Source: Chalara sp. BL73 (Eukaryota > Ascomycota > Leotiomycetes > Helotiales). Taken from it: DNA of 64,000 nucleotides. Of this stretch, positions 1 to 11,225 are shown piece by piece. Under the pieces are notes generated by a model. That model worked only from the letters and a program-made list of their open reading frames with translations, had not been told where the DNA came from and did not search any database. The translations under genes were made by a program, and so were the position numbers. Within the stretch, counting starts at the first letter, position 1. Each line of letters opens with the position of its first letter. The stretch covers positions 124,001-188,000 of the forward strand of contig CAKJVC010000069.1 in the NCBI GenBank assembly GCA_918026815.1. Reading direction: 5' to 3'.

Positions 1-168
1 GAGGAGAAGGCCAGAGAGAAGATCAGCCGGAAAGAGCTAGAGGAAGCTGTTGGACGAAAGTTGGAGGATGATGAGGTGAGGAGGCTGAAGAGAGCTAGGA
101 GGGAAGGCGATTATCATGAGGCGTTGCTCCTTATCAAGGTTAAAAACAAGCATGATAAGTACAGTTAA
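1..168 (+). CDS. C-terminal end of an unidentified protein (partial)
   Basis: An open frame runs from the first base of the window to a TAA at 166-168 and gives 55 residues. The segment is highly charged, rich in Lys, Arg and Glu (EEKAREKISRKELEEAVGRK near its start), and ends in KNKHDKYS. It looks like the helical tail of a larger protein whose body lies to the left of the window. I do not recognise the family. It is transcribed in the same direction as the WD40 gene that follows after about 540 bp. Confidence 0.5.
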   Translation, partial: EEKAREKISRKELEEAVGRKLEDDEVRRLKRARREGDYHEALLLIKVKNKHDKYS

Positions 169-704
169 ATAGTGAGACAGCCAAAGAAGAAGTCGAGTCC
201 AGCATTTCAGATGACAACCCATCTGAGAGGTAATTTAAGGATACCTCTGGGCTATTTATTGTCATGGACGGGAATGGAAAGCACCAATCTTTGGTGATCA
301 CCATTGAAGATTTTCACGGGCGCATAATGAGAGTGCAGCATAAAGACGCTCGGTGTAGACTTTGTGTTAAAAAGGAGCACATCATACTCTCCAACACAGA
401 ATAAGACGAAGAACTCTGTCTACCGTACCAAATACACGTGATCATTTCCTCTAAGCCCTTTGGATTATTCGAACTTTGCTTTCAAGGACTACATTAATTT
501 CCATGCGTCTGTTTGCATGAAATATCAAATATTTAAGCATCTTGATCATTAAATTTGGATTTGAGCATCATATTCAATCATCTTTTTATAATTTTCCTTA
601 AAGAAAAAAAACACTCCACATCAAATTTTCAGACCTACTGTCCTTGAGCTTTATGAGTTAGCACCACCTAGTGACCACTTCATTTGAAATTTGAATTCCA
701 TGCA
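169..704. other. Intergenic region between the edge gene and the WD40 gene
   Basis: No open frame or RNA gene stands out. The second half (about 480-610) is AT-rich with A runs near 600-610, as expected for a 3' UTR followed by a promoter. Confidence 0.4.
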
Positions 705-2062
705 ATGTATACCCTCGATAATTTCGCCGTCCACGCTGTTACAAGCCCGGAAAATACATACATCTACGACATCTTACCCACCGCTCTTGGCCTCGTATCA
801 ATCTCTTCAGATGACAAACTGCGCCTACTTGACCCTCTGAATCTAGGGAGTCCAGCTGTTGTGAAAAAGGCCAATCAGGATGTTACCAGTTTAAGAGTTT
901 TATCGGATGAGGGAGTGGTCGTCACTGGAGGACGTGACGGAAGAGTTGAGGTCCTTGACTTGAGAAGTAGTGGGAAGAACGTTGCAAAAAGTGGTCAGTT
1001 TTACATCCTTTCCTTTTGAGTTAGTTATGGATTTATAAGAAATGAATAATAAGCCCCCAACCGTTCGTCCACAATTGTTAGAGGGCGCTGCTGTGAGAGC
1101 GATAGCGCCTAGTGAGTGAAAGATTTAGACTCTTACTTCTAGTAGATAAATCAGCTACGCCAGCACCTATATTGTCGCTTGCTTGCTCATCGCCTTATGG
1201 TATCGCGGCTGGGACAGAGTTAACAAACCATCAGGCTACAGTATTGATATGGTGAGTCGCTCTTATTGCTCTAGCAATCATCGCTGACATGAACATAGGG
1301 ACACCCGAAAACTAGATGAGCCTGCGGTTCAATATGTAGAAAGTCATAGCGACGACATTACTGAGGTATTGTTGTGCTTCCGAGTTCAAGCAGTCGAGAA
1401 GAGCTGATGGATGTAATAGCTACAATTTCATCCGTCAAGGCCGCAAATCCTCCTCTCAGGCTCAACGGATGGTCTAGTAAATATATACAATGTCACAATC
1501 ACCGATGAAGAAGAGGCTCTACATCAAACAATCAACCACGGTGCCTCAATACATCACGCAAATTTTCTGAGTGATGTGGATATTTTCGCATTATCTCATG
1601 ATGAAAAGTTCTCGACATATGAGCTGGTTACAAATCCGGAAGAGGGTGTAGAGGAACCGGCGCCGGTGCACTATGGAGATTTGAGAGAGGGCCTTGGAGG
1701 AGAGTACGCTGCAAATGTAATTACGAGGCCTGATGGTAGTGCTGTTCTGGGTATTGGGACGCATAGGTAAATTTTACATGCCGTGACTTTAGCCAGGTGA
1801 ATCAAGCTGATATATTTTCATAGTCGGGAGAGTTTCGACCTCATTCAATTGAAGAAAAGCCCACCTCGGAACTTCGTCCCAGAATCGAAGGTTACTTTGA
1901 CTGGTGCTCATGGATCAGAAATCGTGAGAGCGTTCTGCTTTTTAGATTCAGTATGTGCCAATCCAATTGATAATGAGCGAGTGAATGCTGACGTCGAAGT
2001 AGCACCAGACAGTATTCACTGCTGGAGAGGACGGACAAATTAAAGCTTGGAGATCTGACTAA
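705..2062 (+). CDS. WD40-repeat protein, WDR89-like
   Basis: Seven exons can be joined in frame: 705-993, 1082-1111, 1155-1251, 1299-1365, 1420-1766, 1824-1950 and 2009-2062. All introns are GT-AG, and the product is 336 aa. WD40 signatures include GGRDGRVEVLDLRSS, ATVLIWDTRK, LSGSTDGLVNIYN and, at the very end, TAGEDGQIKAWRSD. The order of blades and the C-terminal GEDG-IKAW blade resemble the WDR89 family, a conserved small beta-propeller protein of unclear role. Propellers of this kind usually serve as interaction platforms. The first in-frame ATG at 705 is taken as the start; an upstream TTG is not considered. Splicing of the short 30-nt exon 2 is inferred from phase and from the continuity APTTPAPILSLA. 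Confidence 0.75.
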
Positions 2063-2668
2063 GTCGAGACACATAGCTTCAAATACAGTACAGCTGCTCA
2101 ATAGGACGATGTTTATCATGATCGGGTGCTTTCAGGTTCGAGCCATAGCTCTGCAGAACAAACGATCTGTTGGTTAAAATTCTTCTCCGCAAAATACTCC
2201 AGTCTCTTCAGGAAAATGGGATTCGGAACTCGTAAGGCAGCCGGACCTGTATCTGGGAAGTGAAGTTTGTATAATATCTCGACTATCAAAATCTAGATAG
2301 ACTAGTGAACGATTCAACCCGTCATTCTAAGTTTTAGAGGTTGGGAAGTTAGATAAGCTTTAAAAGAATCCTAAATTACGAGTTTCTACGCTCAATAGCG
2401 TACTATTCTCGAGAATTGATATAAATTATCAAATTTAAGTCGGGTATGTTGTAAGGGTATGGTGACTCTTTCTTGGAGTGAAGGATGGAGGTGGAGCTCT
2501 TTCTTTCGTAATCAGCCACGCGACAGCTTGAAGAGGACAGCTTGAACCAACACCAGAACTCTTGTAACGTCCGCAACGAGATATTTCTTTTAGATAATGG
2601 TTTTATGATTATTCTAAGCCTTATCGCTTCAATGACGATGTAACATATATTGCGCATAACTCTCCAGC

Positions 2669-5361
2669 ATGAAAAGCGCAAGCAAACGGCTGCTGCCGTT
2701 CGTGATTCGTAAGTTGCAGGACGTGTCTGAAAGCCAACAGCTCACAATTGTTCCCACCAGTGTTTTTACGACTTCTCCTTCCGACTGTAGCTGCACAGGC
2801 AGAGCAAAATGTTGAGACAACAGTCAGTGCAGATGGGAGCCCGCAACCATCTCTTGCAGCGCAATCGCCAACCCCGCAGAAGCCATTACAAGGCGAGGAT
2901 GATGGCAGATCCTTAGACAGTAAGGATGACCCTCATGACTCCAAGTTCCTGCTAAACAGAACCAGGTGCCGAGTTAGTTGAGAGAGCCCTTCATTCCCTC
3001 CAACGATACCAACGTCAGCATCCACGACCAGTCCACACATCTGTAGGACTACTGGGAACAGCCAGTCAATATCTTCTCGCCCTTCTGCCTCAGCTGTCAA
3101 TACAAGGACCAGAATCGAAGGTTGAAAATGGAGATAAGGTATTGCCAAAGCCATTGGCGGAAGCAGTGGGATTATTGGAAGAGGCCGAACGGCTCAACAA
3201 TGCCGACGCAATGTACATATTGGCAGAGATGAGTTTTTACGGAAACTTCTCCTACCCCAGGAACTACAACGAAGCTTTCACTCGATATAGTGCACTGGCA
3301 TCGAAGGGAAATAGCTCGGCGCAGCATATGATTGGATTTATGTATGCTACTGGAATTGGACATAGGGAACGCGATCAAGCAAAAGCACTGCTATATTATA
3401 CTTTCGCTGCTCGCGGAGGGAATACAAGGTCGGAGATGGCTGTTGCATTCCGGCATCATAACGGTATCGGGACGGCACGGAACTGCGAGGTTGCTGTTAA
3501 GCATTACAAAAATGTGGCAGATAAAGCCATTGAATGGTATAGATCAGGACCACCAGGGGGGATGGCATGGGTGACGGATTCATATCGCCTAGCGGATGAT
3601 GAAGGCGGAGTGTATGGTGAAGGTGCTAGCTTTGTAAGCGCTGGAAGCAATGCGAATAAAGGAGGCCCAAACTCAGATACACATGCCGCTCTAGACGATG
3701 TGCTAGAGTATCTAGATCTGATGTCTAGAAAAGGAGACTTTAAAGCGACCTTCAGTCTCGGTCGGATACATTATGATGGGCAGAAAGGACTACCCAGGAA
3801 TTTGAAGAATGCCAAATGGTATTTTATGAAAGTTGCAAAACTGTACTGGGCTCGAGATGGTCGCATCATCGAAAGCGAGGCACAGAAGAAACCACAATTG
3901 GAGAAATTTGCGACCAAAGCCGCTGGCTATCTCGGAAAAATGTTCTTGAGAGGCGAAGGCGTGGAGCAGAGCTTCGAAAAGGCTCAGATATGGTTCAACC
4001 GTGGAATCAAAAGTGGCGATGCTGGCTCCCAATACAATATGGGTATCATGTATCGAGATGGTCTCGGTGTTCCCAAGAGCGCTGTCAAAGCTCAACAATT
4101 TTTCAAGGTGGCTGCTGAACAGGACTTTGCGCCTGCACAAGTAGCCTTGGGTGTGATGTACTTGGACCAAGGCACAAAGGACGATATAGCAGTTGCGAGT
4201 CGCTACTTTGAGCTAGCCGCACGCTATGGACACATAGAGTCATTATACTATCTTTCTGAGCTGGCTAACCAAGGCCTGGGACGAGAACGGAGTTGTGGGT
4301 TTGCCTCTGCATATTATAAGAACGTTGCAGAGAAGGCCGAATCTCTCCTTACATCTTTCGCCGAAGCTAATCAAGCGTATGAGGAAGGCGACAGGGAATT
4401 GGCATTTATTGACTATCTTTTGGCAGCCGAACAAGGGTATGAGCGAGGACAAGCAAATGTTGCGTATCTTCTCGACCAAGAGAAGTCGAAATGGGCTCTA
4501 CCTTCCTGGCTTGTTCCTCCTCAACCTCGTCCATGGTTACTGCAAGATTCAGCGCTTGCTCTTATTCATTGGACAAGGTCGGCGAAACAGTCAAATATTG
4601 ACTCTATCGTCAAAATGGGCGATTATTATCTAAATGGTATAGGGACTTCGGCGGACATGGAAAAGGCTGCTCAATGTTATACAGCAGCTTCTGAATTCCA
4701 TCAAAGTGCTCAGGCCTTGTACAACCTCGGATGGATGCATGAGAATGGAATTGGACTCAATCAAGACTTTCACCTTGCCAAGAGATATTACGACCATGCC
4801 CTGGAGGCGAACGACGAAGCGTATCTTCCAGTAACATTGAGCTTATTCAAGTTACGTCTTCGAAGTGCTTGGAATACACTGACCCATGGCAGAGTTAATT
4901 CTATTCAAGATGAGCCAGGTAGGTGGTATCGTCATGATAGTATGACTCAAGCTAATCTGTAATTAATAGTACCGCAGAAGCAATGGTCTCTTTCCGAATG
5001 GATCAGCAATTTCTTACAGGAGTACGATCAACCATACTATGCCGATGCAGAATATGACGGTGATTATCTTCCCGATGATGATCCAATGCCTGGCGGAGAT
5101 ACCGATGGCATGTATGACGATGTAATTTTCGATGGTTTAGGGATACTAGACTATATGCTTGCTGGCGCCTTTGTGGTTGCTTTGATCGCCTTGCTATATC
5201 ACCGCCGACGGGTCGCGGCAGAAGCAGAAAGACAAAGACAGCAGGGAGATGCGCAACAAGGACAACGCGTTCAAGAGGGGCAACAACCTGACGGAGGTTT
5301 CTTTCCTGGGCCTGGAAATCCAGAGTTTAACCAATGGGTTGCTGGAGGGATAGGGCATTGA
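2669..5361 (+). CDS. hrd3: ERAD component Hrd3/SEL1L (Sel1-repeat ER membrane protein)
   Basis: Hrd3 partners the Hrd1 ubiquitin ligase in the ER membrane and binds misfolded luminal glycoproteins for ER-associated degradation. Four exons (2669-2708, 2761-2919, 2966-4918, 4970-5361) join in frame to 847 aa. The N-terminus is a signal peptide (MKSASKRLLPFVILFLRLLL, cut near TVAAQA) assembled across a 52-bp intron. Next comes a series of Sel1 repeats, e.g. AQHMIGFMYATGIG, LGRIHYDGQKG, AGYLGKMFLRGEGV, GSQYNMGIMYRDGLGV and ALYNLGWMHENGIGL. Near the C-terminus one membrane helix (YMLAGAFVVALIALLYH) is followed by a basic, Gln-rich cytosolic tail. This matches the family's topology: long luminal Sel1 domain, single TM, short tail. 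The stop is TGA at 5361. Identification is strong; the first exon is inferred from splice phase and the resulting signal peptide. Confidence 0.88.
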
Positions 5362-5641
5362 TGACCAAGTTAAATGTACCCGTAGTGTAAAAAAAAACTA
5401 AAACTAAAAGCAAGTGTTGTATTCAGCGAATTAAGATCTGTATGTATCAAAGATGCCTTCTCAACTGTTTCTATGCACGATGTGAACTTCGATTTCACAA
5501 AAGCCACTAATGTGCCGTCCCACTTTAAAGTCTACCCAGGAAGGCCTCCATTTAAGAATATGAACCATCTTCATCATAACCAATTGCTCACAAATTTTGA
5601 TCTATGACTTACCCTGAACAGCGCTAACTTATTACATCCAG

Positions 5642-6577
5642 ATGTCTACGCCAGCAGCAAAACGTCGTAGAATCGATGCAGCGTCCTCCACACTCTCAAA
5701 GCCATTTCGTACTCCTTTCAAATCGCCTGTCAAGCAGTCTTCTGACAGCACGCCCAATACCTCCTCACCTCTTAAACATGTCTCATCATCTTCAAAATCT
5801 GTTACAGCTGCACTCTTAACTGAGAAGATTCCAAGCTTCGCAACATCTGCCATTACACCTCGCCAGTTCGCCAAGAGAACATTCACATCACCTGTGCAAA
5901 CCGCAGCTTTGAACGCGGACCCAGATATCGCGCTGCTGTCGAAGAAACAGAAGGAGCTCGAGAAACAATTGCGCGAGGTCAAAGAGCAATTGGATACTGC
6001 GGAGCAAGCGCGGAAGATTGAGCGGGATAGTGCAAAAGAGGGGTCTAGCGGGGTTGTTGATGGTGAGTTGATCGAGCTGATTGGAAAGTGGAGAGGCGCG
6101 AGCCGGCAAGCTGCGGAGGAATTGTTTGGGAAGGTGAGAGATAGGGTCAACAGGTATGTATTACAGCCTTTTCTGACATTAGATTAGTGAGACTGATCGG
6201 ATTAGGATGGGCGGACCAAGGGCGTGGAAAGAGATGCAGAAGAGACAGCAGGAGTCTCATGGTGGGTGGGATGAACCGGCCGAGCAAGCTGATGATGGAG
6301 AGGATGATGATGGCCAGAAGAAAGATTCAGAGAAACGAGACCTTTACGCCGAGTACGATATCGATCCGGAAACCGAGAACGAAAAATCGCAGCGTGAGAA
6401 GGGTGTTGGAGATACTGGGGAGCTTCCTGGACAAGAAGATGTATGCTTATACGCTTCCTCCAAGCGAGTGGTTCTAATTGTTGACAGGAATTTACCATGG
6501 CCATGATGCTGAGAACGTTGAATGTGGATCTAGACCTCATTGGCTATGATCGAGAGGCACAAATATGGACAGATTAG
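5642..6577 (+). CDS. sfr1: Swi5-dependent recombination repair protein, Sfr1/Mei5 family
   Basis: Sfr1 (Mei5/Dds20) forms a complex with Swi5 that stabilises Rad51 and Dmc1 filaments during recombinational repair. Three exons (5642-6153, 6206-6440, 6488-6577) join in frame to 278 aa. Near the N-terminus is the conserved KPFRTPFKSPVK motif of the family. A coiled-coil segment follows (LLSKKQKELEKQLREVKEQL, about residues 98-125), then MGGPRAWKEM at the second exon border. The protein ends in a hydrophobic LRTLNVDLDLIGYDREAQIW segment typical of Sfr1 C-termini. The start is the ATG at 5642, which follows the branch-like TAACTTATTACATCCAG stretch, so an upstream 5' UTR intron is possible. The middle is acidic (EDDDGQKKDSEK) and likely disordered. 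Confidence 0.8.
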
Positions 6578-7648
6578 TGCTTGGTAGGATTTGATGGGTA
6601 TGGCATGGCTTTTGCTCGATCATGGCTACACAAATTCTAGAGGTTCTCTGGTATACTTTGCACTTTCATGCAGAGCGAATGCCCATCTATTTTCCGTCTA
6701 GGTGCGGAACACCTTAGTACCTCCTAACTGTTGCCCCTTTACTTATGGCGATGTTACTAGAGTGCTGTGCTTGGCGTACAAAATATCTCTCTTTCCAGCA
6801 TTAACTCATTCGCAATCTATCTTCCAATATGGATGTCGTTACTCGGCTGTACAACTTTATAAATAAGGCTTGCACAATATTGTGACCGCAAGCAAGAAAT
6901 CATGAGTGCCTGAACTCAGTATTCGCATGTATACATGCCTTGAATATATTTTGGAAAGGCAATGCAGCTAAGCCTTCTGGGCCAGTGTATCAATCAGAGG
7001 CATACGGCAAGTGATCGTCATTTGCCGTAGCTATGCTGATAGCTACGGTTTGCTCAAGATAGCTTGTATGAGAACTTGGGAATACAATCTTAACAAGATT
7101 TAGGTCTGTTCTATGCGACAAAGCTGTAAAACAAGATAGAATGCAATGACCTAGCAATAAATAAGGCATAAACATACAAAGAGATAAAATTCTATGAAAT
7201 TATAAAAGCATAGCCGAAGTATTGAAACAGATACTGAAATTTTACTAACTAATATAAAATCTAAATATTTTCAATATTTCTAAAATTTCTTTTTTCCTTC
7301 ATTGCTCTAATAAATTAGTCGTCATGTTTTCCTTGAGACAGCCAGTTTTATGATAACTTCCAATTAAACCAATTCTGTTTTTCTGGCTACGGAACAGCAC
7401 TTTATAGTGAACCCACAGTCGTTAGTATCAGGCAGTCACATGCTCAAATATAGCGCAACCGTACCATAGAGTAATAAATCAAGGGGAAGCATTAAAAAGA
7501 ATGAATGCGTAATTAGGGTAGCTCAGCGTTCCGAATTGGTGGAGGAGAGGTTGGATTATGATCTTTTAACCGAGCTTTTGCCGTCCATAGGGTACACCAA
7601 AAACGCCTACAGAGTGTATCATGAGTACACAATATAATCCTCACAACG
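6578..7648. other. Intergenic region, AT-rich centre
   Basis: No gene is recognised. About 7150-7320 is strongly AT-rich. Promoter sequence for the DUF3752 gene should lie at the right end. Confidence 0.4.
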
Positions 7649-8608
7649 ATGCCGTCGGTGGGCCCAGAACTTCCTCCACATCTTACAAAGCGCAAGCGCT
7701 CCGTTGATGAATCGGAGCCGCCCAATTCTCCTCCTCAGAAAATCATCGCTGTAAGCCCTCGTGTTCTAGGTCCAGCACTCCCACCATCCAAGAACCCAGA
7801 TGAGCTCGACATAAATTCCAGTTCAGAAGATGAATATGGACCTACATTACAAACATCAAAATTCGCCGCAAAGCCATCTCCACCACCTCGCCGAGTGCTG
7901 GGACCTACCGCCCCGCCAGCGGCAATCTCTGAAATGCCCCCCGAGCCTGCAAATCCTCCCGACGACTCTTCTTCCGACGATGATGACTATGGACCTGCTC
8001 TCCCCCCACCGCCTGGGTCAGAAGCTGAGGCACAACTCATTCAACAACAGAAACACGAAGAAGAGGTAGAAAGGGTGGCCAAAATCGCAGACGCCGCGAA
8101 ACCCCAGCGAGCGGATTGGATGCTTGTTCCACCAACCGACAGTGACTGGGCTGGGCGCATTGATCCCACGAAACTTAAGAACCGCAAATTCGCTTCTGGG
8201 AAGGGTGCAAAGGCTCCTGTTGAGAAGGGTGGAATAAGTGCTATCTGGACGGAAACGCCAGAGGAGAAGCGAAAACGTTTGGAAGATGAGATTATGGGTC
8301 GAAAGGATGCTGCAACGTCTTCGAGAGCGAAAGCGAGTGCCGGACAGGTCCAAATAGAAAGCAACGAGGATAAGGAGACAGCGCGGCGCATCAAGGAATA
8401 TAATGAGAAATATGGCGGAAAGAGTTTGACGGAGGAGCACCAGGCGAAGAAAGGAATCAAAGAGCTAGAAGATGACCCAAGCAAGCGAGCTTTTGATCGG
8501 GAGAAGGATATGGCGATAGGAGGCAGCTTAGGACGTGCGGAGAAGAAAGAGCTTATGGCTAAGGCAGCCGATTTCGGCAGTAGATTCTCAAAAGGAAAAT
8601 ATCTCTAA
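7649..8608 (+). CDS. GPALPP-motif / DUF3752 domain protein
   Basis: A single exon of 319 aa starts at the ATG at 7649. The N-terminal half carries repeated GP-LPP motifs (VGPELPPHL, LGPALPPSK, YGPTLQ, LGPTAPPAA, YGPALPPPP), the hallmark of GPALPP1-type proteins. The C-terminal half is the charged DUF3752 region: ADWMLVPPTDSDW, then KKELMAKAADFGSRFSKGKYL spread over the last 21 residues. Family members are nuclear and of unknown biochemical function. The segment with Ser and Asp clusters (SSSEDEYG, SSSDDDDYG) looks like a casein-kinase-2 target, which is inference. Confidence 0.85.
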   Translation: MPSVGPELPPHLTKRKRSVDESEPPNSPPQKIIAVSPRVLGPALPPSKNPDELDINSSSEDEYGPTLQTSKFAAKPSPPPRRVLGPTAPPAAISEMPPEPANPPDDSSSDDDDYGPALPPPPGSEAEAQLIQQQKHEEEVERVAKIADAAKPQRADWMLVPPTDSDWAGRIDPTKLKNRKFASGKGAKAPVEKGGISAIWTETPEEKRKRLEDEIMGRKDAATSSRAKASAGQVQIESNEDKETARRIKEYNEKYGGKSLTEEHQAKKGIKELEDDPSKRAFDREKDMAIGGSLGRAEKKELMAKAADFGSRFSKGKYL

Positions 8609-9981
8609 GACGCAGAGTTATCTTCTTTGCAAGATACCGCCAGCTCATGCGTTGTCCCCTTGCCAGAATTTGGAGGTCGCAACATGTACACAACTACTTC
8701 GGCTCCCACGTGGTGATGCGGTCTGCTTCTGCATATCCATTGATCGAAAAGACCTCAATTGCAGCCATATCTACAAACAAGCCTGCCAAAATCGTGTAGG
8801 TATGAAATGGTCATTGGCAAATTTCGGATAGGTGTAGAATTGCCCCAAGTAAAATCAAGAAAAACTGTGTTTACTGCATCTACCAAATGGATTCCCTCTC
8901 AACTCAAAGTGTCATACTATTTATTTTATGTTTTTTATATCTAAAATGAACATTGTCCTGCATAGTAGAATGCGATCAATTCAACGAAATAGAGCTGATT
9001 TATGTTCTTCGTTAGCCACTAAATAATGACCCATTTAGTGAGCTACTGCCTGACTAGATTGATCTTATTTGGAGGTGCAATTCAAGGAGGACTCGACGTT
9101 GTAAATTGCCTCTTTTGACATCGGCTGTCGTGTCTGTGCATGTAAGGACTAACATTGAAATTAACGCCTGAGTTAGGGCCAGCCAAGTCTGACTCCTTTA
9201 CTGGTACGTTGTGCTGGCTACAAACCTTCAGCGGATTTGTCTGGAAAGTGAAAAAAAAAGAACGCAATACAGCGTATAACTAGTACGATCCTTCTATATA
9301 TAGTCTTAAATGGTATAGAGCTGAGAACGCGACAAGTAAAAACCAAGTAAGCTTAACGATTTCGACGCGTCGATACCGACTTGACAACTACTAATTTGCC
9401 CCCGATTAGTATAGCAAGCTATATTAACACAACAAAGGCAAGTCGGGCTTGCTTTACGCGTTTATTTATAAACATATTGAACATAAAACTACAAACTGGC
9501 AATTGAAAAAACTTTGTTTTGTATTACAAGGCACGATATGCTTTGTTACAACACGCTGTCCTGTGTTTAAACTCGAATTTACAAACAGCACACAACTTTT
9601 GTATTATTTTAACTATTAGGTTTAAAACAACCAAATTGCTAAATAAAAAAAGCAGCTGTATTTTACAGTCTAACTTTTCGGCGATAGCAGCAAATAAAAC
9701 GAAAAGCTTTGTAGCACCAATCCCCCCAAAAAAATCTATATAAAATCAAAAATAATCCTACACCTTAGAACAACTGTGTCACATGTAGCAGAAGTAGCGG
9801 TTAGTAGTACTATTGCGAAACGAAAAAAGAAAGGTGAAAAAAAAGCGCACCGTTTCTAGATCAGCCTAGCTGGGAACGAAAAAAATACCCTTTATGCCCT
9901 TTTCCTTGCCCAACCAACCAGCCGAGTCCCAAAACTACCAGAAAAAAACCCTTTCACAGGAAAGGAAATGCCAAAAATTGA
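8609..9981. other. Intergenic region with AT-rich, TE-like stretch
   Basis: About 1.37 kb separates the DUF3752 gene from the tRNA. The part at about 9330-9745 is AT-rich and resembles degraded repeat DNA (described separately). From about 9750 to 9960 there are A runs and pyrimidine tracts but no gene. Confidence 0.4.
9330..9745. repeat. AT-rich, possibly RIP-degraded transposon relic
   Basis: The stretch is much richer in A and T than the flanking genes. It contains a 74-codon open frame at 9519-9743 on the plus strand, notable in AT-rich DNA, that I cannot match to a protein. The border carries a short dyad (GCAAG-TCGG-GCTTGC near 9440) and a CGACGCGTCG palindrome near 9362. No terminal repeats or target-site duplication could be fixed. 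The relic interpretation is inference from base composition and its position about 240 bp from a tRNA gene. Confidence 0.25.
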
Positions 9982-10081
9982 CGACACCTGTGTGATTCGA
10001 ACACACGCTCCCGAAGGAAATGCCTGACAGCTTGTTCGAGAACATAGCAGGGCATCGCGTTAACCACTCCGCCAAAGTGCC
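9982..10081 (-). tRNA. tRNA-Ser (anticodon GCU) with 19-nt intron
   Basis: Read on the minus strand, the gene starts GGCACTTTGGCGGAGTGGTT and ends in the T-arm GTGTG-TTCGAAT-CACAC followed by the 3' acceptor strand AGGTGTC and discriminator G. The acceptor stem pairs with G-U wobbles. The anticodon stem is ATGCC/GGCAT, and the loop is CTGCTA, a 19-nt insertion, then A. The intron therefore sits between positions 37 and 38, the canonical place, and the anticodon is GCT. A long variable arm (TTCC-TTCG-GGAG) marks it as a class II serine tRNA. Confidence 0.93.
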
Positions 10082-10655
10082 AGATTTGGTCCTTTTTGCT
10101 TGGAGTTGATGTGGTTAATGTCAGTCATATACGATACGGCAATAGGAGTTACATAATTGGTCGATTAATGATAAAAGTGGACTCGGACAAACAGAAACAT
10201 GAAGGTCAGACCACTGCAGATTAGGCGAGGCTTGACTATACTCAAATATCCTTTTTTTTTAACATTATTGGTTGAATTCGGCATAAAACAACATGTCGGA
10301 AATTTCTGGGGCGTAGCTTGGCGCCTACTTCACGTCAGGATCCAGAATATATCAAACTGCCTCCTAGTCAGAATATGAGCTAGCTTTCATCTGGGGTCAC
10401 AGTTCAAAATAAGACTTTATCACATAAGCGAGTTATCAATATGAGTAGGTCAGGTAAGTCAAGTGCATTTTTATCCATTATTAGGATGTGAGACCACGCG
10501 AACAACCAAAGCTCAGATTATTACCCCAAAGATAATAAGGAAAACCAGCATATCCCAATTTTGTATCCATTTCCAAACCTATTCCCAATTCAATCTCAGT
10601 CTATAGCCCTCGTTTCTTACTCCACCCCAAGCTAACGTCCATTTCCACCTCTTAT
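10082..10655. other. Intergenic region, tRNA 5' flank to MARVEL gene 3' flank
   Basis: Nothing coding is seen. A T9 run at about 10252-10260 lies in it. The right part is the likely 3' UTR of the minus-strand membrane-protein gene. Confidence 0.4.
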
Positions 10656-11225
10656 TTATGCCTCTATATCCTTCGCAGCAGAAGTCTTCTTGTCATCAAA
10701 CTCCTTCTTCCACATCAGGCCACTGCAGGTCGCGCTGAATGCAAAAAGAATGCAGAGAGCAATAGAAAGTCCCCAAATAGCCTTCATCTCGAAGCATGTT
10801 GTCTTAGAAGCACCTGCCCAGACCCAGTAGTTGACCTTGGACATGTTCAGTCCGACCGATTTAAGGAACTCCGAAGTAGTACCCTTTGAAGGTAGGACAG
10901 CACAGTCGAGATAAGAGAGAGGCTTTCCGACAGTGACAGCCACAACAATTACAGCGATGAGAAGGGCAAAGTCGATCCCAGCACTGATCAGGAAATGTAG
11001 GTAGGCGGACATGTACAGGATGTAGGTCATGGCGATGTAGAGGAAGGCAATAACGGCCACAGAGAGTGTGCCGATCAAGACTTGGGGTGGTGATTGAGAT
11101 GCGGTGACCATCTCAGCGATGAAGTTTGCTGTCATGCCAATGATGGTGATGAGAGATACCGCCTCTAGGACGCGAACGACTGTGAAGGTTGCGCCGAGAG
11201 GGCCGAAATCTTGTTGTGGTGCCAT
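10656..11225 (-). CDS. Four-TM MARVEL-like membrane protein
   Basis: A single exon of 189 aa starts at the ATG at 11225. Four hydrophobic helices can be seen: VVRVLEAVSLITIIGMTANF (about 16-36), VLIGTLSVAVIAFLYIAMTY (about 49-68), FLISAGIDFALLIAVIVVAV (about 79-98) and IWGLSIALCILFAFSATCSG (about 150-169). Two Cys residues lie in the loop between helices 3 and 4 (YLDCAVLP, KTTCFEMK). This layout fits the fungal MARVEL-like protein group, often found at the plasma membrane; no specific function can be given. The last residues (DKKTSAAKDIEA) are a hydrophilic cytosolic tail. Confidence 0.8.
   Translation of the reverse strand: MAPQQDFGPLGATFTVVRVLEAVSLITIIGMTANFIAEMVTASQSPPQVLIGTLSVAVIAFLYIAMTYILYMSAYLHFLISAGIDFALLIAVIVVAVTVGKPLSYLDCAVLPSKGTTSEFLKSVGLNMSKVNYWVWAGASKTTCFEMKAIWGLSIALCILFAFSATCSGLMWKKEFDDKKTSAAKDIEA

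Noticed and set aside
5632..6150. Long minus-strand open frame opposite Sfr1
   Set aside because: It mirrors the plus-strand Sfr1 exon, which has a recognisable family motif and consistent introns; the minus frame is a codon-bias shadow.
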